Shown here in pieces: positions 24,034 to 35,200 of a stretch of DNA of 64,000 bases (positions within the stretch are counted from its first letter, which is position 1; the number at the start of each line of letters is the position of its first letter). The stretch is from Clytia hemisphaerica. Lineage: Eukaryota > Cnidaria > Hydrozoa > Leptothecata > Clytiidae. The stretch lies in the NCBI GenBank assembly GCA_902728285.1, contig CACVBU010000532.1, positions 1,266,059 to 1,330,058 of the forward strand, read 5' to 3'. The translations under genes and the position numbers were made by a program. The notes under the pieces were generated by a model. It was not told the DNA's origin. It worked only from the letters and a program-made list of their open reading frames with translations, and searched no databases.

Positions 24034-27000
24034 TTATAATTCAAAACTAAAATGTGTGTCTTTACCAGTCAACCTCTTGTAAACCGCAGCAAATGTATCG
24101 AGCTAAAACAAAAAGACATAGCATGTTTTTAACATATTCACACTGACAAATTCATTTGGTTCCGAAAATGTGGATTTAATGACTCAGAACGATTGCCTGT
24201 CACCATAAAATGTAAGACTGGGGCGGCAATACGATTCATCATCGGGCAAAGACTGCAAGAATTATCTCGCAAAACCAACCCCTCCCCTGGTTGAAGAACA
24301 AAGCATAAGACTCAGAGCGATTGCCTGTCACCATAAAATGTAAGACTGGGGCGGCAATACAATTCATCATCGGGCAAAGACTGCAAGAAGTTTCTCGTAA
24401 GACCCCTCCCTAGTTAAAAACAAAGCAAAGGACTCAGAACGATTGCCTGTCACCATAAAATGTAAGACTGGGGCGGCAATACGATTCATCATCGGGCAAA
24501 GACTACAAGAAGTTTCTTGTAAGACCCCTCCCTAGTTAAAAACAAAGCAAAGACTCAGAGCGATTGCCTGTCACCATAAAATGTAAGACTGGGGCGGCAA
24601 TACGATTCATCATCGGGCAAAGACTGCAAGAATTATCTCGCAAAACCAACCCCTCCCCTGGTTGAAGAACAAAGCAAAAGACTCAGAGCGATTGCCTGTC
24701 ACCATAAAATGTAAGACTGGGGCGGCAATACAATTCATCATCGGGCAAAGACTACAAGAAGTTTCTTGTAAGACCCCTCCCTAGTTAAAAACAAAGCAAA
24801 GGACTCAGAACGATTGCCTGTCACCATAAAATGTAAGACTGGGGCGGCAATACGATTCATCATCGGGCAAAGACTGCAAGAATTATCTCGCAAAACCAAC
24901 CCCTCCCCTGGTTGAAGAACAAAGCAAAAGACTCAGAGCGATTGCCTGTCACCATAAAATGTAAGACTGGGGCGGCAATACGATTCATCATCGGGCAAAG
25001 ACTGCAAGAATTATCTCGCAAAACCAACCCCTCCCCTGGTTGAAGAACAAAGCAAAAGACTCAGAGCGATTGCCTGTCACCATAAAATGTAAGACTGGGG
25101 CGGCAATACAATTCATCATCGGGCAAAGACTACAAGAAGTTTCTTGTAAGACCCCTCCCTAGTTAAAAACAAAGCAAAGGACTCAGAACGATTGCCTGTC
25201 ACCATAAAATGTAAGACTGGGGCGACAATACAATTCATCATCGGGCAAAGACTGCAAGAAGTTTCTCGTAAGACCCCTCCCTAGTTAAAAACAAAGCAAA
25301 GGACTCAGAACGATTGCCTGTCACCATAAAATGTAAGACTGGGGCGGCAATACAATTCATCATCGGGCAAAGACTACAAGAAGTTTCTTGTAAGACCCCT
25401 CCCTAGTTAAAAACAAAGCAAAGGACTCAGAACGATTGCCTGTCACCATAAATAAAGTCTGGGTGGCAATAGAATTTATCATAGCAAGAAAAAAGATCTT
25501 GCAATGAAATCTGATTCATTGTATCAACCTTGCAATTGTCAGAACGATTGCCTGTCACCATAAAATGTAAGACTGGGGCGGCAAAAGAATTCATCATTAT
25601 TGAAAGGCATGACAAGATTTTAGTGTTTTACAATTTCCTCTCTTTTACCTGATTTTTGACGTAATCTTTGTTCGTAATTTATAAGAACAGAAATCTTGTC
25701 TGTAGTCTAAAGTTCTGTATTTAAACAACTTTTGATAAGAACATTTTAATTCAAACTTCTAATTTCGATGATTTTTCCAGTTCATAACTATGTAAATATT
25801 TCAGTTTTCTATGAAGATGTTGGAGTAAGCTTTCATTGACAAAATGTTGGGAAAAAGATGTTTTAACGACTTTAAATGCTCTTGCACATCTCTGACTTAC
25901 TTAAAATTTTCTTATAAAAATGCCAGCTGCACAGAAAGAGGAGTTAATCTTGTTTACTTGAAAGAACATAGAAAACATATCACACAAGCTACGATATAAA
26001 TTTTGAAAAAGAGGGCTTTTTTAAATGGCCATAGAAAGTGATTGAAAAAAATCTCTTGAAGTGAGATAGCTCATTTTAATCTCCCTGGAATAATTTTTCC
26101 AAAAATTAAAAAAAAAACAATACCTAAAATCAGACCAGACGTCCCCTTTAAATGTCCAAAATGTTTTCAGCTGTAAAATAGAGAAGTCTTTTTTTGCCCT
26201 AGGTAACCTCATTTTAATATATTGCAGTGTATTGTTCTAACCCTAAGTTTTTATTATCTGGCACCCCACAGTATTGTGTACTTCAGAATTTATTGCCTCT
26301 CACCACAAGTTTAAAGCTATCTGACTGGGGCGGCAATATAATTCATCACCAGTAACACCTGAGCAATACCGGAGACGAATTGTTGGGCAGCTTCATCTAC
26401 AGCACTTTGACTTAATTATTTAAGAAGTTACCACCCAAATCTAAAACATTTCTATCACATATTTACCTTGTGTTCAACATTAGTTTGTTGGGCTTTTTCT
26501 AAAACAACTTTGACCAATCTGGAGGCATCCAACTTGACACGTACGCTTTTACCGACAATTTCTGATGGGTAAACTAAATCTTCAAGGATTGAATCATGTA
26601 CCGCAGTCAAAGTGCGACTAAATGCAAGAAAGTGAATTTTATGCTATATCAATAGCAAGGAAAAATGAACCAGTAAACTTTCAATTTATAATTCAATCCC
26701 TGATTCTTTTGTTGACAATTTAGACGAGACCAAGTTAATCTATTCCCCAACAACACCTGTTTTTTTCCAAAATCGGAAAAAACTAATTTTGAAATTGCAA
26801 AGCTGAAGAACGGACTTGAAGTTTTTTGCAGATATTTAAAAAAAGTTAGAAAAGTGAACAAATTTATGGAAATGACTCACTCAATGATAAAGACGAAAAA
26901 ACAAAATGTCAAATCGTTTAGGTCGTGACCCATATTTTTCTGAAGGTCTTCCCATAGAACAAATTAAATTTGTCATGAAAGTTTTTTTCAATCCAATTTC

Positions 27001-30000
27001 AGCTAAATTCTGTACACTAATATACAAACTAAATTTTTCTAAAACAGTACTAAACACGAAGATTTATCTTTACCTTCTTGGCCTCATTTGTTTCTGAGAT
27101 CTGGTTTTTCTTGTTGGTTTTGGAAGAATACGTCTCTAAAAAAGAAATAATTGAATGCATTAAGTGTTACCACATGTAACAATTTCAACTTATTTATTAA
27201 GGTTAAGAAAGGAATTAAATTTTGCTTGCATGACTCAAGATTTGATTTGTCCTTTCTTCCTTGCTTAAAGCAAAAATCCCACTCTTTGAGTAGAAATCAT
27301 ATCAAAAATAGAACTTCAGCTCTAGTTTTACTATTCTTAGTGGGGGATAACTAATTTCAACCTTTAGGAGAGCTTTTAGATCACAAGTCAAGAGTAAAAC
27401 CTAAAGCTGTATATCGTGTAGACAAAAAAGCCTAAATTAGTGCCTGAAAAGTTGCAGATAATCAAATTGTTTTAATTTTTATGAAAACTTACTTGAGCAA
27501 CAACTACAACATGTTTTCCAGAGAATTTCTTTTCCAATTCACGGACTAATCGAACCTATAATAGAACAATGGAAAACTTAATAAAACATTGCCTGATAAT
27601 AATTAGCAGTGTTGTAACCAAAAGCTGGACATGACTTTGAGCTGAAACTTACAAAACACTTCCAGAGAAAAGATAATGTAACAACACGCTTATAGAATTT
27701 GTAATATGATGTACAAAATCATAGGCAGTTGAACAATTTATGTTGCATGCTACTTATTCTGAGGAGAAATACCGAAGCTTCTCAACAGCGATTAAAACAT
27801 GCTTTAAAAAAATATTTTGCCTAAGATAAGATTATGTTTAGTAGTTATTACAAAGTTTCTAGAGTGTTCAAGACTCCCTTTTATGAAAATATGACATTTG
27901 AATTTGCAACGTGACCTGTCAACAATCTAGAGAACACTGTTGTAACCGGGACAAATTCTCTTACAGAGTCATGGCCTCTTTTAAATCTCATTTACAGTAA
28001 AATCTCAAAGACACCTCCAATTAATGAACAGTTCTATTTTCCCCTGCCATTTTTAGTCAAATCCTCATAAAAAAGTTCAAATGCAGAAACTCAATTAGTA
28101 AACAGTCTTGCACGAAATGACCAAAAACCTAGTTTTTCCTCCCTAATTAGCGGACATTGATGGTCAAACTGGCTAGAGACTTAAGAAAATTAGACAAGAC
28201 TGGACAAGATTGATTTTTCCAAACTATTTCTCAAACACTTCAAATCTTCATTTGACAAATTGCTTATAGACGTTGGAGTGCTCCCTTTATCCAGTCGATA
28301 ATTTTGATTTTGTCATAAAACGATAAAAGAACTTCAGACCAAAATTTTTACTTACTTAACCCTTTTAATAGTACTTAGTAGTAAAAAAAATGATAGTCTG
28401 AAAATCAATATTTTCACTAAATCTCTGTGGTGTCACACTATTCAACACCTACCCAGATCATATCTGCAGAATGATGTTAGTTATTAATGTACAATTGACT
28501 CCTAATGGTGAATCAACAATTTTTTTAAATTTTGGCTAGAACTTATTTTAGCGCAAATATGTTCTATTTAGACTTACTTGAAGCTTTTTTGTGAACTCAA
28601 GAAGTTATTTACGCGTGCGTTTGGTTTGGGAACGCGAAAATTTGCAAAGACAAAATAAATCTGGAGCACCAAAAATGCTTTTTTAAACACTTTTTTCCAC
28701 CGAAAAACAAATAACTTTTACAGACTTACCTTCCCCAAACATTGAAGAAGCCTCTACTAATTAAAGTAAATGAGATAAGATAAGATAAAACCTTAAAATC
28801 AACCAGAATTTACAACCTTTCGGGTGTTTTCATCCTGTTATGGACGTGGAGCATGCAGGTCTGGAGTGCTATTTCTGGCTATTGATACCTTGCTCAACCC
28901 CGACTAAGCAGTGTTTTAGATTGAGAATTATTTTTGGTTCCAGTTCCCATGGTCTTTTTTTCATCCAATCAGATTGCGTGATTTCACTTTCGCTTTCTCT
29001 AGTCCAATAAGACTGCGGTATTTTGAGTCATGTGACATCTCTATTGAAAAACCCGCGCAGAATAAAATAGAAATACAGGGGGTCACACTACTGGCTACAG
29101 GAACTGAAAGTAAGCAATTAAGGCCAATATTTTTGGTTTTTCTGAAGGACAAAAGGTATAGGAAGCTTCACTGAAGGAGGGATAAGGCTGGGACTATCTA
29201 TTCAAAAGATATGGACAAAAAAGGCACTTTTTTGGGTGATAATTAAGATTTTACTTAGAAACTTTAATTCTCTTACCGCGGCTCGGCCCCCCCTGATATT
29301 AGCAAGGGAACTATGTTGGCCACCCCTACTGAAAATTTCAGATCAAAACAAACAAGGAATTAATTCCTGTAACTCGAAGAAAATTGGAAAAAGCTGGTTT
29401 TTGACTGTTTCTTATCCTAAAGTTCTATTTTTGTTAAAAACTATGCAATTTATGCTTGGATTTCTAGAAAGCTTACCCATTCATTGTCAATATATTTTTT
29501 ATTTGAAAGTAATCTCCTCATGGAATAAAAAGATATAGTCAAATCTTGTAGGGTCATTTTTCAAAAAAAATTTGCCAATATTGATTTTCGCATTTCGCAA
29601 TTTTACCCTACGCAAACGCACGTGTTTAGGCAAAATACTAAAATTTTTAATTTTAGTGAGAAACTTATTTTGGTGAATGACCTAAAAAATTAATTATGAT
29701 GGGAACTAAATTTGGCAAATTTTGAATTCACTCGTCAATTTCGCCAGAATAAGTTCCCTCAAGGTGACATCTGTAGGACTCAGCTAAAAGACGTGAATGA
29801 ATTTCATTGCCATCATCTAACAAGCAAGATGTAAAACGAGCAACCAATGATACTTCTCCTTCAAAATATTGAGCTGTAACTCCAAAGTAAAGATAGCACT
29901 GGATAGCATAGGTTAGGCGATGGGAATTTGATGTTCTGTTTACCGTCGACCGCTCGCATGCTCTTGAGCCGCTGCTGAAAAAAGTTCATCATTTCTTAAA

Positions 30001-31781
30001 AACTCATTATTTTTTCTTTTCCTGTGCTAAGCTATCCAAAACACTCAAAGTGAATCAAAAATAACATCTTCGCTAACAAAATGTGCGCCTCGAGTAAAAA
30101 ACATGGTTCCAATCACGTCCGCGAATGGGGCAGGCATTTTTTTAAGCAGTGGACGGCGTCATGGGGGTTTTAGAAATTTGCATTTTAGATGCGTCTTGAA
30201 CGGGTTTCAGTTTTCGCGCATGTCATTTTGATTCCGAAAGTGAAAGCAGCTCTATTTCATGGTGGAATTCAACTTCGTTGGAGATTGGAAGCACCAGGTA
30301 GGAATAATGAAGTTTTGCCGCATCAAATATTTTTTGAAACTAGACGGTAAACAGAAGATCAAATTCCCCTCGCCTTAGCAAACAGTTTTCAGATCAATAT
30401 CTTTTCTGTTTCCAACACAAATTGAACAAAATACCCTGAGATCGGGTAACTTGCATTAGAGGAGGCTAACATGCACAGTCCTCAAATGAATGAACTGGCT
30501 GGTCATTAAAATACAAAGTTAAATCAAAACAAAAATGGTAGAGTCGTAGATCATTTGTTTTGAATTTTGCTGCTTTGATTGGTCAGTTATTAACCTGAAA
30601 TCAGATTGTGATTGTTTTCTGCACACCACGCTGAAGCTCTAAAGGGATGTGTGAAAACATAACAATCTGACAAATATTCAATCTCAAAATCATAAGGACT
30701 ATGTTTTTCTAAAAGACTAAATGACATCAAAGTTGCGTGATTATGCTTGTGAATAGGGCACTGTATTAGTATTTGACTTTTTAATGCACAACAAGATTTA
30801 TCTATTTTCCTCAGATATATAATTTTCAAGCGCCTTCAGAGCTTTACAGGACCCTGCCGACGCACACCGGACCGCAAAAGTCCGGTGTAAAATGAGAATT
30901 TTTTTACCACTAGACAATCTCTACAGCGGACTTAAGGAAGTCGGATGTCCGGTGTCGATAAGGCGGCAATCACAAATGTCTTCATTTCGCGTCCTCGTTG
31001 GGTCTAAAAAGTGAGTCGGTCGGTCGGTCGTAAAAAATTTCGGGTTTCCATTTTTCCATCCATTTTTGGAGTCCTGTAGGAAACTGCCAGCCGGCCAGCA
31101 TCCAAAACAACCGCGTGTAATGGGTGGTTTAAAATTATGACCTTTGAACACTGTGACCTCCGACCCCAAAATGGCGCATGTAGTGATAAACAAAGTCAAA
31201 ATGCTGCGAATGCGCTAGAAATCGCTCGCAAAAAATCGGCAATAATAAAATTTTTGAACGAAGGAAAGGTCATTGACAGAAAAAGTCAGACACATTTACC
31301 GACTCGCCGACTCAATTCTACTCAATTTTTGAGAGTCGGTCGGGCGACGCGAAAGGAAGATATTTGTGATTGCCACCTAAAGGATATTTTTTTCCACCGG
31401 ACAATCAAAACACTGGACATGACCAGTCCGGTGCGTCCAGTGTTTCTTAATTTTTTGTTTAATAAATGTCCGGCGTCCAAAATTCCCTGTATGCAACACC
31501 GGACTGACACCAGAATTCATCCAGAATTATCAACAAAACAACCAAAACTTCCAAATCAGTACCTGGATCTTTTGAAATTGCTTCAGTAATGGAACAGGTA
31601 CAAAGATGATGAGACATTTCTTTTTGTCCCCAACGTCCAATTCTTTGGCACCAGTAATATATAACTCTCGGAGTTGTGTTTTGAGGTCAGAATTGACCTC
31701 CAAGTCAAGAAGAGCTTCTCCAATGGATTTCTCTAACTCATCTGGTGTACCATTGTTTGGTTTCACGACTTTGCCGAACAT
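24034..31781 (-). CDS. RPS7: Small-subunit ribosomal protein eS7, complete
   Basis: Five coding exons: 31781-31563, 27555-27493, 27135-27074, 26617-26467, 24102-24034. They total 564 nt, 187 residues plus stop (human 194). Recognisable blocks: [98 protein letters not shown] and [13 protein letters not shown]. It starts MFGKVVKPN and ends HFSFEL. A splice acceptor eight bases upstream of the ATG implies a noncoding first exon, as in other animals. The protein is a structural part of the 40S subunit needed for 18S processing. Intron 4 (24103-26466) hosts snoRNA-like sequences on the same strand. The gene shares a short 5' region with RNASEH1. Confidence 0.97.
24181..25423 (-). ncRNA. Tandem array of ten box C/D snoRNA-like units in RPS7 intron 4
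   Basis: Units begin at 24181, 24309, 24431, 24552, 24680, 24802, 24930, 25058, 25180 and 25302, with spacing of 121-128 bp. On the minus strand (RPS7 sense) each reads: C box ATGATGA, guide-like TTGCCGCCCCAGT, a degenerate D' (CTTA), a C'-like TGGTGAC, a second guide-like GGCAATCGTT (or CGCT), D box CTGA. The C-to-D span is about 60-65 nt. Spacers come in two types: 128-bp units with ACCCCTCCCCTGGTTG and 121-122-bp units with GACCCCTCCCTAGTT. Array copies show no obvious terminal stem next to the boxes, so processing could depend on the spacer or on the host intron. Expected class role: 2'-O-methylation guide. Identity with a named snoRNA is not claimed. Confidence 0.75.
25424..25500 (-). 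pseudogene. Degenerate eleventh snoRNA-like copy
   Basis: Follows the array in register. The D box and second guide are kept, but the C box reads TGATAA and the guide is altered (TTGCCACCCAGACT), so it is probably a decayed copy. Confidence 0.65.
25528..25607 (-). ncRNA. Solitary box C/D snoRNA copy with terminal stem
   Basis: Minus strand: stem CCTTTCAAT, C box ATGATGA, guide TTGCCGCCCCAGT, D' CTTA, C' TGGTGAC, second guide GGCAATCGTT, D box CTGA, stem ATTGCAAGG. The stem pairs with one mismatch, so all parts of a normal intronic box C/D RNA (80 nt) are present. It may be the founder of the array next to it. Confidence 0.75.
26276..26358 (-). ncRNA. Diverged box C/D snoRNA paralogue
   Basis: Minus strand: GTGT(T)ACT pairs with AGTACAC as a terminal stem. 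C box GTGATGA, guide TTGCCGCCCCAGT followed at once by D'-like CAGA, C'-like TGGTGAG, D box CTGA. Only the guide and the boxes are conserved with the array, which supports function of the guide. It lies about 110 bp from RPS7 exon 4. Confidence 0.72.
27556..31562. other. RPS7 intron 1, mostly repeats
   Basis: Four kilobases without coding signal. The 3' (low-coordinate) part is AT-rich. About 30430-30600 carries a fragment of the TA-flanked CCTGAGATCGGGTAACTTGC family. About 30959-31379 is an inverted repeat (GGCAATCACAAAT ... ATTTGTGATTGCC) with GTCGGTCGGTCGG runs near its ends. Confidence 0.6.
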
Positions 31782-32206
31782 GACTGGGTCTAAAACGAGC
31801 GAAATAGCGGGACTTTAGTAAATTTTACCAACAAATTACTCTGTCGTATTCTAGCAAAATGAGTAAAACACTGATGGCATCTTCTTTTAATCTTTGAAAA
31901 TCTGGTAATTCAATATTTTAGGAAAGTTAGTTGAACCATTGATTTGCGAAATACGGCCAAGAATAAGTGATAAATGGCTTCCAAAAAGTTGTACCTTGGC
32001 AATAAGCCTTCCACTTAGTATCGACTTTAAAAAGACATTTTGAATGTCCTTGTAGAAAGTTGAGCGAGTCTGGTTTGTCTCGATTACAGCTTTTTAGGTA
32101 GGTTCGAAAGTTTGGCAAAGCGAGACAAAAACAATAATAAATATGGCTACCATGCTCCTCACGCGTGTCTATATCGTATCAAAAAAAATTATTTTTCAAT
32201 TCTCTT
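31782..32206. promoter_or_regulatory. Shared head-to-head 5' region of RPS7 and RNASEH1
   Basis: Only 425 bp separate the RPS7 ATG (minus) from the upstream RNASEH1 ATG (plus). Both promoters and the noncoding RPS7 first exon must lie here or overlap the neighbouring gene. No TATA box was obvious to me. Bidirectional control is inference. Confidence 0.55.
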
Positions 32207-35200
32207 ATGAATCGAACCTTCTTCAATAAGATTTTCGACCTTCTTTGTTCTTCCTTTATGGCTCGTAGTAAAGGAGGTGGATTTTATGCTGTTAAGCGTG
32301 GCAGGAATATTGGAATTTACATGACATGGTAAGGAATTTTCTATTGGTTATCCTACTACAGTCTTAGATTAAGAAGGAGGTAGGCTACGTCCATATCTTC
32401 CTTCGTTTTTTCAAAAACTCCTACTCTTTGAGAGTAAGGCCTAAAAGCCTGGAGCTGTCTATTGTGTAGAATAAGAAGGAGGGAGATCAGAGATAAATAA
32501 GTGTTTGGTTAATACCGTGAGATCGGGTAACTTGCATCAGTGGAGGAGGCTAACATGCATAGGGCCATTCCAGAATTTGTCTATAACAGAGGGCGGCGAA
32601 CGACACAGGATTTCCGAGGGCAAAAGTTTTCACCAAAATTCAAAATTTCTAAGGCGAGAGAAGAAAATGTATGAATTTCCTAGGCAATTGAATTAGAAAA
32701 GGCAAAAAAGAGTGGAATTTCCGATGCATTTTGCAAAAGTATATGGATTTTTATCGGAATTTCTGACCACCACTGGAAAAGAAAAGTTATTTCCAAGGCT
32801 AGAAAAAATTTAAAAATGCACGTCGTCCGACGGGGGGTAACAAAAATTTTCTGGAATGGCCCATAATAGCCCTCAAATGAATGACCTGTCTGTTCATTAA
32901 AATACAAAAGTTAACATCAAAACAAAAATATTAGAGCAGAGCCGCGAGCGGAGCTGCGTACCGTAAGTTGGTCTAATGTCGACATCCGTCTTCTAATAGG
33001 ATGATAGGAACAATAGAAACTGAGGAAGGTCGGAATAGCTGATTGACTTTTTTGACTAGCGAGCGCGATGAGAGGAAAAATCTTTAGTCTATCAGTGATT
33101 TCGACCTTCTTATTATTCCTATCTATAAAGAAGGATGTCGAAATTAGAAGACGGATGTCGACATTAGACCAACTTACGGTAGTTCATTTGTTTTAAAATT
33201 TTGCTGCTTTGATTGGTCAGTCATTTGATCCGGCTATGCATGTTTCTCTCCACTGATTCAAGTTACCTTACTTCACGGTAAGATTGTCTGATTTTGTATG
33301 TGAAGTTTGGCTATTCAATATATTTTTCAACCATAACAGGTATATACCGTAAGTTGGTCTAATATCGACATCCCTCGTCTAATTTCGACACCATTCTTTA
33401 GAGACAGGAATAATATGAAAGCTTGAATCACTGATTGAAAAAGGATTATTCCTCCCTGACTACTAAGCAAAGAAAAACAGTTTCAACCTTTCTATCAATT
33501 TCAGCTGATAAAAAGGGTGTCAGAATTAGAGGAGGGGTGTCGACATTAGACCAAGTTACGGTAGCCTATTGACCTTACTTTTTCTCATCAATAACCCTCT
33601 GGAGATTAAGAACAGTCAGGGAACTCCCTCAATTGCGGTATACTTCAATTACAGTATACTGCAATAATTGCAGTAGTTTTCATTTGTGGTTAGCCTACAA
33701 AGGCTTAGGCAGCCATCGAAAAATTGTTCTGCTCCCGCGCGCGTCATCGTATTGGTTGTAAAAAATACATGTGGGCGGGCAGGCGGTTGGTCAGAAAGAT
33801 TTCAGGGTTTTTGAAAAACTTCTTCTGATCAGTCTTTTTTGTGTGATTTCTTCCTACTTCTCTGCATTGGAAAGTCAATGGAAAATATGATGCAGGTCGG
33901 TTGACATGAACACTCGGGTAACTTAATGCATGTCCCAGAATTGCATTAATTTTTCCGCCCCAGTTCCAGTCCCTAAACCATAACAAACTATACATTTTCG
34001 CAAGCGTATTTGGATGTAGAATACCGTATTCGGTGTAACTTAAATTCCTTCTCAGTATAATTAGAGATATGTTAAAAAAACCTGATTATGACGTCATGAT
34101 TAATGACGTCATAAATACAAAAAGTTGAATATCTCGAGAAATATAAATCAAAACTTTATGAAATTTGGACCAGTGATAAAGTACATTGAGATGTTTCAAA
34201 AACTTTTAAAAGTATTTCCCAAAATTAATGACGTCAGCAAAAATTGCAAGAATTCGAATTTTTGCGATAAAATGCTGACATCAGCAAATTTTCAAATTTT
34301 TTAAAAATAATTCTCCTCCTCTTGATGAGTTCTATCATTGGTCAAAATTTCATAAAGCTTTGAGTATTAGTTCTTGAGATATTCAATTTTTAAAAATTAT
34401 GACGTCATAAATAGTGACGTCATAATCATGTTTTCTTAAAAAAACTCAAATTCTGTTGAGAAAGAATTTAAGTTACACCAAATACGGTATTCTACATCCA
34501 AATACGCTTCCAAAAATGTATAGTTTGTTATGGTTTAGGGACTGGAACTGGGGCGGAAAAATTAATGCAATTCTGGGACATGCATTAAGTTACCCGAGCA
34601 GAAAAATATTTTAATGGCCGCCTTATGACGGGTACATATAGTGCTGAGTCGACAAAGATAAACAAAGATCAACTGTAAAAAAACTTATAAGAAGAAAGCT
34701 TGTCTTTTTAAAAAGAATCTGATCTGAGTACTTGCTACAAAAAATAAGAGGGTGATGGAAGCAATAAAATTATAAAAAAATAAGAAATACAGAGGCCCCA
34801 TAGTGCCATTCAAATTCACATTCATTATTCTAAAAATAGGAAACCAACAAATTGACTATGAAATTAAAAAAGGCAAGCCAGGTTTTCGGAGGCAAAAATC
34901 CAAAATTTTGTGGCTTGAACTTAGCTCGATCATCAATGTTGGGCTAAGATAATGTTTTGCTATTTCCAGACGGTACTAATCGATAAATTCGATTATCGAA
35001 GTAATCGAACGACCACTTATCGATTAACAATCAAATGTCAAGTACCAAAATTTCAAAAAAATTGTGAGTATTCGATCAATTTCTTAACAACCCTTCGAAC
35101 ACTCGATAACCGTTTGAAGACTTTATATGTTATTGATTACTTTCGATAACTTTGACAACTTTGATAACCAATTACTATGATATATCTTTAAGAAAAACCA

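Noticed and set aside
24181-25423. CRISPR-like regular repeats
   Set aside because: The whole 121-128 bp unit is repeated without unique spacers, in an animal intron, and carries C/D boxes.
29765-29825. Possible extra box C/D snoRNA on the minus strand in RPS7 intron 1 (ATGATGG ... CTGA)
   Set aside because: C box is imperfect, no convincing terminal stem and no rRNA target recognised.
31927-32118. 63-codon minus frame upstream of RPS7
   Set aside because: Likely RPS7 5' untranslated/intron sequence; a donor-like CAAG/GTAC at about 31997 is noted but a coding exon is not supported.
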